64,000 nt of DNA. Source: Gardnerella vaginalis ATCC 14018 = JCM 11026 (GTDB taxonomy: Bacteria; Actinomycetota; Actinomycetes; Actinomycetales; Bifidobacteriaceae). The DNA lies in contig NZ_AP012332.1 of NCBI RefSeq assembly GCF_001042655.1, forward strand, positions 682,001 to 746,000, given 5' to 3'. The translations under genes were made by a program, and so were the position numbers. This document shows, piece by piece, positions 5,231 to 15,300 of this stretch; the stretch's first letter is position 1; each line of letters begins with the position of its first letter. The notes under the pieces are model-generated. The model was not told the origin of the DNA. It saw only the letters and a program-made list of their open reading frames with translations, and ran no database searches.

Positions 5231-8086
5231 ATGAGTTGTAATCACGTTGTTAATACTGAATTATGGGGTAAAAAGAGAGAAGTTAATGGAGTAATGCAAT
5301 GGCTTCCTCTTGCTCAACACCTTGAAGATACTGGAAATGTTATTGGTCAATTATGGGATCATTGGCTTAGTGATGGTCAGCGAAGATTGATTGAATCTTC
5401 ATTAAGTAAACGAGTTGATGCAAAAAAATTATCTCAATTTTTAGGATGCATACATGATATTGGTAAGGCTACTCCCGTTTTTCAGTTTCGAAAATCGTAT
5501 TCAAATTCAAAAGATTTAGATATTGCGTTAAAAAATAAATTAGCTACTGTTGGTTTTACAAATATCAATGATTTTATTATTAAGGCAGAAGATTGGTCGA
5601 GTAGTCATCACACTATAACCGGTCAAGCTATTCTTTCTAATACTGGAGTTCCTGAAGGGGTTTGTGCAATAGTTGGCGCTCATCATGGTAAACCTTTAGA
5701 TAATGATTCTGTTTATAAAAGTAACGAATCTGCGTATACTGACCATTATTATCAAAGTGAAACTGAGAGTGAAAATAGTAAATTATGGCAAAAGTTGCAG
5801 AATGATATTTTGGATTGGGCTTTAGAAAGAAATGATTTTTCTAATGTAGATGATCTTCCAGAAATAAGTGAACCAGCACAAGTTTTATTGTGTGGACTAG
5901 TAATTATGGCTGATTGGATTGCAAGTAATGAACAATATTTTCCGCTTATTCCAATAGAGAAAGATTTAATAGAAAATCAGGAAGAAAGATATAGAAAAGG
6001 CTGGGAAAAGTGGTTACAACATGGTTCTAAAGACGTATGGGAATCATTAAATTGTTGTAGCAATATTTCGCAAATATACAAACATCGTTTTGGTTTCTTG
6101 CCGAATAGTATTCAGACAGCGTTGTACAATGTAATTTCTCATTGCAAAGAGCCTGGAATTTTTATTCTTGAATCTTCAATGGGTTCAGGAAAAACAGAAG
6201 CTTCTTTAATTGCTGCTGAGCAATTAGCAAATCTAACCGGAAGAAGCGGAGTATTCTTCGGTCTTCCTACTCAAGCAACTTCTAATGGAATGTTTAGGCG
6301 AGTTGAGGATTGGCTTAAAAGTGTGAATAGTGATTTTCAGGGTGAGATTGGTTTACGTTTAGTTCATGGTAAAGCTGAACTGAATGCAGATTATGCGCAT
6401 TTGCTGCATGGAATGCAAAATATGAATGATGGTTGTGAAAGTACTTCTAGTAGTAATGATGTAAATAATAATGGAGTAATACTTAATGATTGGTTTACTG
6501 GACGAAAAACTGCAATGTTGGATGACTTTGTTGTTGGTACAGTAGATCAATTTTTGTTAGCTTCGTTAAAGCAAAAACATCTTATGCTTCGTCATTTGGG
6601 ATTAAGTAAAAAAGTTGTAATTATTGACGAAGTGCACGCTTATGACGCTTATATGAATAAGTATCTTGAAGAATCTCTTGTTTGGATGGCAGCATATGGT
6701 GTTCCTGTTGTGTTGCTTTCTGCTACTTTACCTGCTAAGCGTAGAAAAGAACTTATAAAAGCCTATATGTGTGGGTTGTTTGGGTTTAATTGGAGAGAAT
6801 GCGATAAATCTAATGTTGATTTTGAAACAAATAATTATCCTTTAATTACGTACAGTGATAAAAACTGTGTAAAACAAAAATTTATTGAAAATGATGCTAG
6901 TGATAATAAATCTGTTTCTGTAAGAAAAATAACAGACGATAGCTTACACGAATCACTTGTTAATGAGCTTAAATCCTTGCTAAATAATGGTGGTATTGCT
7001 GGGATTATAGTGAACACAGTTAAAAGAGCTCAGGAAATTTATAATGCATGCGTTGGTGAGTTTACTGACGAAGAAGTTATAGTTATTCATTCGCAATTTA
7101 TTGCTACAGATAGAGTTAGAAAAGAACAACAAATTTGCAATATGATAGGCAAGAATGCTCATAGACCTGTTCGTGCAATAATTATCGGTACGCAGGTATT
7201 AGAACAGTCACTTGATGTTGATTTTGATGTTTTGTTTACTGATCTCGCACCTATAGATTTATTACTTCAACGTGCTGGTAGATTACACAGGCATATGATA
7301 GAACGTCCAGATTCTTTTAAAGAGCCAATTTTATATGTGTTGGGAACCAGTGAGCGTTATGAATTTGAGAAAGCTTCTGAGTCTATTTACAGTAAATATT
7401 TACTTATAAGAACTCAATACTATTTGCCAGATGTTATAAATATGCCTCAAGATATTTCTCGATTAGTGCAAATAGTTTATGGCGATAATCTTTTAGAGTT
7501 ACAAGAAGATTTGAAAGATGCGTATGCTGCTGCAAAAAGAGAACATGATTCAGTCAGAAATAGTAATGAAAGTGCCGCAAAAACATATAGAATTGAAAAT
7601 CCAAAATCAGAAATTGGCAAAAAATCTATCGTCGGTTTGTTGAAAAATTCAATTACAAATGAATCTGATGAATTTGCATGTGCTCAAGTTCGTAATAGCG
7701 GTGAATCTATAGAAGTTATTGCTGTGAAAAAAGTTGGATCTGGTTATGGAACTTTCCATGATTGTGAAGATATTTCGCAAAATATTGATTATTCAGAAGT
7801 TGCAATGAGACTTGCTCAAGAAACAGTAGGATTGCCGTGGATGTTTACATTAAATAATAATCGCATTGAAGAAACGATTAACGAACTGGAAAGAATACGC
7901 AAGCAAAAACAGTTCCAAAACTGGGATAATCAGCCTTGGTTGCGAGGTTCTTTGGTTTTACTATTCGATGAAAATAATATTTGCGAAATATCGAAATATA
8001 GAGTTGTGTATTCTGAAAAAAGTGGTATTGTATGTATTAAGAGTTTGGAAGAAGACAGAAAGGAATTAAAAGGTGAGCAGGTTTAA
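5231..8086 (+). CDS. cas3: CRISPR-associated helicase-nuclease Cas3
   Basis: Cas3 is the effector nuclease of type I systems: recruited by Cascade, it unwinds and degrades the target DNA. The protein (951 residues from this start) has an N-terminal HD nuclease domain (HDIGK, H75-D76), Walker A MGSGKTEAS near 316, a DEVH box near 466-469, LLSATLP, and motif VI QRAGRLHRH near 680. All key motifs are intact. An in-frame TTG at 5198 would add 11 residues. I chose ATG 5231 because GGAAG lies 9 bases upstream. The gene leads the operon, and its end overlaps the start of cse1 by 14 bases. Confidence 0.95.
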   Translation: MSCNHVVNTELWGKKREVNGVMQWLPLAQHLEDTGNVIGQLWDHWLSDGQRRLIESSLSKRVDAKKLSQFLGCIHDIGKATPVFQFRKSYSNSKDLDIALKNKLATVGFTNINDFIIKAEDWSSSHHTITGQAILSNTGVPEGVCAIVGAHHGKPLDNDSVYKSNESAYTDHYYQSETESENSKLWQKLQNDILDWALERNDFSNVDDLPEISEPAQVLLCGLVIMADWIASNEQYFPLIPIEKDLIENQEERYRKGWEKWLQHGSKDVWESLNCCSNISQIYKHRFGFLPNSIQTALYNVISHCKEPGIFILESSMGSGKTEASLIAAEQLANLTGRSGVFFGLPTQATSNGMFRRVEDWLKSVNSDFQGEIGLRLVHGKAELNADYAHLLHGMQNMNDGCESTSSSNDVNNNGVILNDWFTGRKTAMLDDFVVGTVDQFLLASLKQKHLMLRHLGLSKKVVIIDEVHAYDAYMNKYLEESLVWMAAYGVPVVLLSATLPAKRRKELIKAYMCGLFGFNWRECDKSNVDFETNNYPLITYSDKNCVKQKFIENDASDNKSVSVRKITDDSLHESLVNELKSLLNNGGIAGIIVNTVKRAQEIYNACVGEFTDEEVIVIHSQFIATDRVRKEQQICNMIGKNAHRPVRAIIIGTQVLEQSLDVDFDVLFTDLAPIDLLLQRAGRLHRHMIERPDSFKEPILYVLGTSERYEFEKASESIYSKYLLIRTQYYLPDVINMPQDISRLVQIVYGDNLLELQEDLKDAYAAAKREHDSVRNSNESAAKTYRIENPKSEIGKKSIVGLLKNSITNESDEFACAQVRNSGESIEVIAVKKVGSGYGTFHDCEDISQNIDYSEVAMRLAQETVGLPWMFTLNNNRIEETINELERIRKQKQFQNWDNQPWLRGSLVLLFDENNICEISKYRVVYSEKSGIVCIKSLEEDRKELKGEQV

Positions 8087-9743
8087 TCTACTAGATGAGC
8101 CTTGGATTTCCGTCATTGTAGACGAAAAAGGCCACAATAAACTCGTATCAATTACAGATGTATTTAAGCATGCATCAGAATATAAAGCTCTTGCTGGCGA
8201 TATGAAAACTCAGGACTTTGCATTGCTTCGTGTTTTGCTTGCTGCGATTCATACTGTTTTTTCTAGGTACGATATTCAGGGAAATTCTCGTGAATTTGAT
8301 TCAGGTGAAGATAGTGAAGATGATTTCAATGAAGAAACAATGGATATTTGGCGCGAAGTTTGGAATTCAAAAAAGTTTCCAGATGCAGTTTTCAAATATT
8401 TAGAACAATGGCATGATCATTTCTACCTTTTTGATGACAAATATCCATTTTTCCAAGTACTTAAACAGGATATCGATAGTAAAAAGCTTGGCGGTAAATC
8501 TCCTAGTGAGATATCTGGTAAAAATATAAATCGATTGATTTCTGAAAGTAACAATAAAATAGCTGTATTTTCTCCAAAAGATAATGTTGATAACAACAAA
8601 TCGTCACTTACTGAACCACAATTAGCAAGATGGATTATTACCTTACAGTCATACGCTGGATTAGCAGATAAGACCATGTTTGGTACGGAAAAATATAAAG
8701 CTTCTAAAGGTTGGCTTTTTGATCTCGGCGGTATTGAGATAATAGGAGCAAATTTATTTGAAACTCTTATGCTCAATTGTGTACTTGTTGGCGATGTGCA
8801 ATCTCCTGAGAAAAAACAAAAGCCATGTTGGGAATATTCAGGAACAGAAAATATTGAAAATTCGTTTTATGAAACATTTATTGACAATATTTCCCAGCTT
8901 TACACTCGCTGGAGTAGGGCAATATATATAAATCCTGATATTAGTGTTGACAAGCCAATATCGGTTTCTATAGTGAAACTTCCTGATATTAATCATAAAA
9001 ATTCTTTTATTGAACCAATGACAGTATGGCAGTATAACAAGGAAGGTGAAAACAAGGATAAATACACTCCAAGGAAGCATAGAACAGAAGAAGCTATGTG
9101 GAGATCATTTGGACTCCTTACATCGCAAGAATTATATGATGGGAGTGTAAAAAATCACAAACCAGGAATTATGGAATGGCTTAACAAAATTAAACATGAT
9201 ATTACTGGTTCTTCTATTTCACTGCAAGCCATAAGTATGAAAGATGACGGCAATGCTACATCTTGGGTTCCTACAGATGAAATATGCGATACTCTGTATA
9301 TTGATGAAGTCGTAGTAACTGATAATGCTGACGATGGATGGGTATACAGAATTAACAATGAAGTTGAGTATACAAGATCTGCCATAGGATTCATTTACAA
9401 GCAATTTCTTCTCGACATATGTGAAATACGCAATAGAAATAAAGATGATGCAACTAAATATTCTGCTAAGTACATTAGTCAGGCTTATTTCTTAGTTGAT
9501 CAACCGTTTAGAGAATGGTTAGCAAATATTAAACCAAAAGATTCAATGAATGAACGTTGTACTCAATGGAGAAATACTTTGCATAACATACTCATAGATG
9601 AGGCAAAAGGAATGCTAGAAAATGCAACATTGCGCGATTTTACAGGTAGACCATCTGATCAAAGCGAGAAAGAATCTACAAAAAATATAGTTACAGCTTA
9701 CAACATTTTTACTAGTCGATTAAAAAAATTATCAGGAAAATAA
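8073..9743 (+). CDS. casA: Cascade large subunit Cse1 (CasA, Cas8e)
   Basis: This is the large subunit of type I-E Cascade, which reads the PAM and recruits Cas3. The 556-residue protein opens with the hallmark FNLLDEPWI, followed by the typical ALLRVLLAAIHTVF stretch and a central WRSFGLL segment. The length is normal for the family (about 500-560). It starts at GTG 8073 with AGAAAGGA upstream. It overlaps the end of cas3 by 14 bases, suggesting translational coupling. Confidence 0.93.
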   Translation: MSRFNLLDEPWISVIVDEKGHNKLVSITDVFKHASEYKALAGDMKTQDFALLRVLLAAIHTVFSRYDIQGNSREFDSGEDSEDDFNEETMDIWREVWNSKKFPDAVFKYLEQWHDHFYLFDDKYPFFQVLKQDIDSKKLGGKSPSEISGKNINRLISESNNKIAVFSPKDNVDNNKSSLTEPQLARWIITLQSYAGLADKTMFGTEKYKASKGWLFDLGGIEIIGANLFETLMLNCVLVGDVQSPEKKQKPCWEYSGTENIENSFYETFIDNISQLYTRWSRAIYINPDISVDKPISVSIVKLPDINHKNSFIEPMTVWQYNKEGENKDKYTPRKHRTEEAMWRSFGLLTSQELYDGSVKNHKPGIMEWLNKIKHDITGSSISLQAISMKDDGNATSWVPTDEICDTLYIDEVVVTDNADDGWVYRINNEVEYTRSAIGFIYKQFLLDICEIRNRNKDDATKYSAKYISQAYFLVDQPFREWLANIKPKDSMNERCTQWRNTLHNILIDEAKGMLENATLRDFTGRPSDQSEKESTKNIVTAYNIFTSRLKKLSGK

Positions 9744-9765
9744 AAGACATAGAAAGGAGGCTATT

Positions 9766-10380
9766 ATGGCTGAAAATAAAAGCAAATCTGTTGAAGTATC
9801 AAACGCTGTTAGCAAAATCATAAATCAATTTTTGAACAGCTCAGATATTGCATCGAGACGAACTATGCTTGCTCAACTACGTCACACAATCGGTAAGCCA
9901 TTAAGTCAGTCAATAGAAATATGGCCATGGATATTAAACAATGTGCCAGAAAGCTTCATAGATAAATATGGCGAAGTTAACTACCAATTGCGAGCTGTTA
10001 TAAACACTTTGCAAATATACGCATTGTACGAGCAAGGTGTTGCAGAAAAATCAAGTTATAAAGATTTGAACAAATCTGAAGATTCAGAAAATGAAAAATC
10101 TTATAACAATATGGGAACAGCTTTAAGAACACTAAGAAGTGATGAAGGCGTACGTGGAGCTATGGATAGGCGCTTTAGTGTTATGATCACTGCAAACGAC
10201 TACGAAAGTTTTTACTACTACCTTCGTCAACTAGTTCGACTACTAAAAAGCAGAACAAAAGAAAATCAACAATCGATTGATTATTCTAAACTAGCTCGCG
10301 ATTTATATTTGCTTCAGTTTGAAGATTCAGAAAAAGTAAGACTTTCCTGGGCGCAAGAATATTATCGCTTAAGCAAGTAG
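9766..10380 (+). CDS. casB: Cascade small subunit Cse2 (CasB)
   Basis: Cse2 is the small, helical Cascade subunit, present as a dimer, that holds the displaced strand. The protein is 204 residues, with a family-typical basic segment (MDRRFSVMITAN) and a C-terminal LARDLYLLQF. A strong GAAAGGAGG lies just before ATG 9766. A spacer of 22 bases separates it from cse1. Identification rests on motifs and its place between cse1 and cas7. Confidence 0.92.
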   Translation: MAENKSKSVEVSNAVSKIINQFLNSSDIASRRTMLAQLRHTIGKPLSQSIEIWPWILNNVPESFIDKYGEVNYQLRAVINTLQIYALYEQGVAEKSSYKDLNKSEDSENEKSYNNMGTALRTLRSDEGVRGAMDRRFSVMITANDYESFYYYLRQLVRLLKSRTKENQQSIDYSKLARDLYLLQFEDSEKVRLSWAQEYYRLSK

Positions 10381-10474
10381 CAATAACTTTTTATCAACAT
10401 CACATATTTTAAAAATTACATATTTCAAAAACAACGTTATTAAACAATTAACTAAAATTTAGAAAGGCAAAACA

Positions 10475-11563
10475 ATGAACGCTCATTTATTCTTAGATAT
10501 TCAAGCAATCCAAACTGTTCCACCATGCAATATTAATCGCGATGATGCAGGCAGTCCAAAAACTGCTCAATATGGCGGTGTAACTAGAACCAGAATAAGT
10601 TCTCAATGCTGGAAGCACTCAATGCGTGAATACTTCAAAGAGCACAGCGGTGATTCTAATGTTGGAATACGAAGCAAAAATATTGTTAAATACGTTGCCG
10701 ATAAAATCATTACGTTAAAACCAGAATTATCTGAACAAGAAGCATTAGATTTAGCAGATAAAACGTTAAATACTGCTGGAGTTAAAACTAAAACAGATAA
10801 GGGGGAAACAGTTCCTACAGCAAAAGCTTTATTCTTCTTAGGCGAGACTCAAGCAAATTCTCTAGCTCAAGCAGCAATCAATAATGTTACTGACAAGAAG
10901 CAACTGCAAGAAATCTTGAGAGATAATCCACCTATTGATATTGCGTTATTCGGTCGCATGCTTGCAGACGATCCATCGCTTAATGAGGACGCTTCTTCGC
11001 AAGTTGCTCACGCAATTTCCACTCACGCTGTTCGTACTGAATTCGATTACTATACTGCTGTTGATGATTTATCTGCGGATGATAATGCTGGAGCTGGAAT
11101 GCTTGGAACAATAGAATATAATTCTTCAACGCTGTATCGTTATGCAAATGTTGCAGTACATGAATTTAGCCATCAGTTGAGCGATAACAAAGAATCTACA
11201 ATTAATGCTCTTAGACTTTTTATTGAAGCTTTCGCTAACGCAATGCCTACTGGCAAAGTAAATACTTTTGCTAATCAAACTTTGCCGCAAATGCTGGTGG
11301 TAACTTTAAGAGATGACAGGCCAGTGAACTTAGTTAGTGCATTTGAAGATCCAGTAAAATCTAAGGACGGATATGTTTCAAAATCTATAGAAAAGCTATC
11401 TCAAGAATACGAAAAAGTTCAAAAATTTGTCCATAAACCACTTGCATCATTCTATGTAACAATGGATTCTTCGAATGAGGAAATTAAATTAGGCGTGGAA
11501 GAGCAAAGTATGCAGCAATTGTTGGATGACTTTTCTTCTAAAGTCTCCGAATTCCTTCAGTAA
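10475..11563 (+). CDS. cas7e: Cascade backbone subunit Cas7e (CasC, Cse4)
   Basis: Six copies of this RAMP-fold protein form the crRNA-binding backbone of Cascade. The 362-residue sequence begins NAHLFLDIQAIQ and contains TRTRISSQCWKHSMREYF, both diagnostic of the I-E Cas7 family. The C-terminal half carries the usual EAFANAMPTGKVNTFANQ segment. AGAAAGGC precedes ATG 10475. The 94-base gap after cse2 is the longest inside the operon and could hold an internal start or processing site, though I see no clear promoter. Confidence 0.94.
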   Translation: MNAHLFLDIQAIQTVPPCNINRDDAGSPKTAQYGGVTRTRISSQCWKHSMREYFKEHSGDSNVGIRSKNIVKYVADKIITLKPELSEQEALDLADKTLNTAGVKTKTDKGETVPTAKALFFLGETQANSLAQAAINNVTDKKQLQEILRDNPPIDIALFGRMLADDPSLNEDASSQVAHAISTHAVRTEFDYYTAVDDLSADDNAGAGMLGTIEYNSSTLYRYANVAVHEFSHQLSDNKESTINALRLFIEAFANAMPTGKVNTFANQTLPQMLVVTLRDDRPVNLVSAFEDPVKSKDGYVSKSIEKLSQEYEKVQKFVHKPLASFYVTMDSSNEEIKLGVEEQSMQQLLDDFSSKVSEFLQ

Positions 11564-11621
11564 ATTCCTTAATAAATAACACTTATTAGTTGATATTTAG
11601 TGTTTAAGAGTTAGGAAGCTT

Positions 11622-12497
11622 ATGAAAAGTTTATTACTGAAGTTTTCTGGGCCATTGCAATCATGGGGTACAGATTCGCATTTTGAGACTCGTCACACAG
11701 ACTACTATCCATCTAAAAGTGCGGTAGTAGGCATGATTGCTGCAGCTTTTGGATATAGAAGAAGTGCAGATTGTGATGAAGCGATTGCAAAGCTTAATGA
11801 TTTAGATTTTGCAGTACGAATAGATCAGCAAGGAAATTTGCTTAGAGATTATCATATTGCTGCAAAATATAAGTCTAACGGTGACTTTGAAAAAAATTAC
11901 GTTACAAATCGTTACTATCTAGAAGATGCCATATTCCTAGTTGCAATAGGATCCGATAATGAGCAACTTATTTACAGTATTAACGATGCGTTGCGCTCGC
12001 CGTATTTTCAATCTAGTTTAGGCAGAAGATCATTGCCTCCTACTGCTGACTTTATTCTAGGAGTAGAAGATTGTGGAGTAATTCAGGCTCTATTAACGCA
12101 TGAGTGGCTTGCAAACAAGTGGTCTAAAAAAAGATTTAATACTTTTAGACTATCTGATTCATCAGAGTCTGCTGATGAATCATGCAATGAAGTATTTATA
12201 TCCTTATACGCTGATTCTGATTTAGTAGATAAAGCTGCAGCAGAATTAGTTAAAGACGATACTAGTACTTATAAAATTCAGGGATCAGTTCGCAGATTGC
12301 GCAAGGATTTCGTTAATTCTTTCTCTAACAAGGAAAGAAAATTCGGATTCCGTTACGAGTCAAAAGTGGAAATACCTATTAAGAGAATTCTCCACAATAA
12401 TTCGGATTCGGAAGGTATTTCATCAGATAGTAAGCATGTGAAATCTACTGGAGATTTTATTGCTGAGCATGATGCTTTTTCTGGATTGGAGTCTTAA
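11622..12497 (+). CDS. cas5e: Cascade subunit Cas5e (CasD)
   Basis: Cas5e binds the 5' handle of the crRNA in Cascade. The 291-residue protein starts with LLLKFSGPLQSWG and continues with TDYYPSKSAVVGMIAAA, the family's signature. Its C-terminal acidic and Ser-rich tail is longer than in E. coli CasD (about 225 residues). AGGAAG lies before ATG 11622. Its TAA is directly followed by the ATG of cas6e. Confidence 0.93.
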   Translation: MKSLLLKFSGPLQSWGTDSHFETRHTDYYPSKSAVVGMIAAAFGYRRSADCDEAIAKLNDLDFAVRIDQQGNLLRDYHIAAKYKSNGDFEKNYVTNRYYLEDAIFLVAIGSDNEQLIYSINDALRSPYFQSSLGRRSLPPTADFILGVEDCGVIQALLTHEWLANKWSKKRFNTFRLSDSSESADESCNEVFISLYADSDLVDKAAAELVKDDTSTYKIQGSVRRLRKDFVNSFSNKERKFGFRYESKVEIPIKRILHNNSDSEGISSDSKHVKSTGDFIAEHDAFSGLES

Positions 12498-13145
12498 ATG
12501 TCTTATTTAAGCAGAGTTGAAATTGATTATAAAAAGCCCTCATCATTGAGAGATCTTAAATCTGTCGGAGCTTTTCACAATTGGGTTGAGCAAAGTTTTC
12601 CCGACGAATGGGAGAATCATGAAAGAAGCCGAAAACTATGGAGAGTTGATGTTCTGCATGGAAAACATTACTTGCTTATAGTGAGTGATTCTGAACCAGA
12701 TTTGCAACGTCTAGAGATGTATGGTGTTGCTGGAACAGCGTCAAGTAAGAATTATGATAAGTTTTTAGGCTCACTGATGAATGGCATGAGAATGCAATTT
12801 CGTGTGACGCTTAACCCTGTTGTTTCTATTTCTGATACTGCTGAAACTCGCACTACTAGAGGTAGGGTAGTACCACATGTTACTTATGATCAGCAGATGA
12901 ATTTTTTGCTTAATCGCGCACAAAAATTAGGTTTTTCGTTGAACGAAAATGAATTCGCTATTGTTGAACGCGGATATAGCTTATTTACAAAGTCAGAAAA
13001 ACCTATTCGATTAAGTAAAGCTGTTTATCAAGGTATTTTAACAATTAGTGATGCAAAGATTATGCGTAAAACACTGTTAGAAGGAATTGGCAAAAAGAAA
13101 GCGTATGGCTTTGGAATGATGACAGTAATTCCTTTAGACAATTAA
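12498..13145 (+). CDS. cas6e: crRNA-processing endonuclease Cas6e (CasE)
   Basis: Cas6e cuts the repeat hairpin of the precursor crRNA and stays bound to its 3' handle. The 215-residue protein has the expected N-terminal AFHNWVEQSF, whose His matches the catalytic region of the family, then RKLWRVD. Near the C-terminus lies the glycine-rich loop GIGKKKAYGFG. It starts immediately after the cas5e stop, so the two are probably co-translated. Its substrate should be the CCCGC-ATAC-GCGGG stem of the array repeat. Confidence 0.93.
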   Translation: MSYLSRVEIDYKKPSSLRDLKSVGAFHNWVEQSFPDEWENHERSRKLWRVDVLHGKHYLLIVSDSEPDLQRLEMYGVAGTASSKNYDKFLGSLMNGMRMQFRVTLNPVVSISDTAETRTTRGRVVPHVTYDQQMNFLLNRAQKLGFSLNENEFAIVERGYSLFTKSEKPIRLSKAVYQGILTISDAKIMRKTLLEGIGKKKAYGFGMMTVIPLDN

Positions 13146-13149
13146 ATAA

Positions 13150-14112
<963 letters not shown>

Positions 14113-14113
14113 T

Positions 14114-15193
14114 ATGCCGTTAACTGTGATTACGATGACTAACTGTCCACTATCTTTAAGAGGTGATTTAACCAAGTGGATGCAAGAAATAGCTACAGGC
14201 GTTTACGTCGGCAATTTTAATAGTCGAGTTCGAGAAGAATTATGGAAGCGCATAGAAGACAGTGTTGGAAATGGTGCTGTAACAATGAGCTTTTCTTCCA
14301 GAAATGAAATTGGCTACGATTTTAAAACTATTCATTCGCATCGTGAGGTGGTTTATTCGGATGGATTACCTCTGGTACGTATTCCAACAGTTGATACATT
14401 AGAAAACGATATTAAACATGGATTTAGCGATGCAGCACATTTTCATAACGCAAGGAAATTTTCAAATGTTAGGCGTAAAAGTATTAATACTACTTCTAAT
14501 AAAATTGAAAATAATCTTACAACTGAAAGTATTAGTTATCTAAGTTATGATAATGTTTCTCAAAATGCAAAATTTACTACAAATAATGAAGAAATAACTT
14601 GTACAGATTACTGGAAAGATTTTATTGGTAAAACAAGTAAGAATTTTGTTGTAATAGATTGCGAAACTACAGGTTTAAATAGCAAAGTTGATAAAATTAT
14701 CGAAATTGGAGCCGTTAAGTTCATTGATGGGAAAATTGAAGAATTCCAGAAATTAATAAATATTAATTGCGATAGCGTTAGTAATTTTAACAAAAATAAT
14801 TTTATTCCTAATGAAATTATTGAGCTAACTGGTATTACATCCAACATGCTTGAATCTTATGGTGTCGGATTAGATTTAGCATTAAGAGAATTTATTGATT
14901 TTGTGGGAAAATTACCATTATTAGGATATAACGTATCGTTTGATATTGGATTTTTTAATTCGGCTTTATTCTCATTAGATGAGAAACTCAGCAGTGCTTT
15001 TTCTGTTAATAAAGTTATTGATATTTCACGTTTTGTGAAGCATGATAGGAGGTTTTTGAAAAATTATCAGTTGAAGACTGTTCTGCATGAGTATAACATT
15101 TCTGAGTCAGTTCCTCATAGAGCTCTCCTGGATGCTAGGCTAACGGCGCGTCTTGTTCTTAATTTGACAGAATTGTTAAAGTTTCTTTCATAA
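14114..15193 (+). CDS. cas2e: Cas2 fused to a DEDDh 3'-5' exonuclease (DnaQ-like)
   Basis: Residues 1-93 are a type I-E Cas2 (MPLTVITMTNCPLSLRGDL ... DGLPLVRIP), the structural partner of Cas1. A Ser/Asn-rich linker of about 80 residues follows. A DnaQ-type exonuclease fills the C-terminal half: IDCETTGL (DxE), YNVSFDIGFF (second Asp), and HRALLDAR (His and last Asp), so all DEDDh residues are present. Such fusions are known in other I-E systems, where the exonuclease trims prespacers to length. This explains the uniform 33-base spacers here. GAGGTG precedes the ATG. The array leader begins right after the stop. Confidence 0.94.
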   Translation: MPLTVITMTNCPLSLRGDLTKWMQEIATGVYVGNFNSRVREELWKRIEDSVGNGAVTMSFSSRNEIGYDFKTIHSHREVVYSDGLPLVRIPTVDTLENDIKHGFSDAAHFHNARKFSNVRRKSINTTSNKIENNLTTESISYLSYDNVSQNAKFTTNNEEITCTDYWKDFIGKTSKNFVVIDCETTGLNSKVDKIIEIGAVKFIDGKIEEFQKLININCDSVSNFNKNNFIPNEIIELTGITSNMLESYGVGLDLALREFIDFVGKLPLLGYNVSFDIGFFNSALFSLDEKLSSAFSVNKVIDISRFVKHDRRFLKNYQLKTVLHEYNISESVPHRALLDARLTARLVLNLTELLKFLS

Positions 15194-15300
15194 GGTTATA
15201 ATTTTGAAGGATTGTGTGCAACAATGGGTTAATTTTGAAAAGTAAATAGTTTTTACTATTTAGTCTTGGAAAAATAGCTATTTTATTGGGATTTTTAAGT
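15194..15300 (+). promoter_or_regulatory. CRISPR leader
   Basis: This A+T-rich stretch separates cas2 from repeat 1. TATAAT at 15197-15202, with TTGTTA 18 bases before it (inside the end of cas2), is a plausible array promoter. TAAATAGT-TTTT-ACTATTTA (15243-15262) is a perfect 8-bp inverted repeat that could mark a DNA-bending or integrase site. The repeat orientation matches E. coli, with the leader at the 5' end, so new spacers should enter at 15301. Confidence 0.65.
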
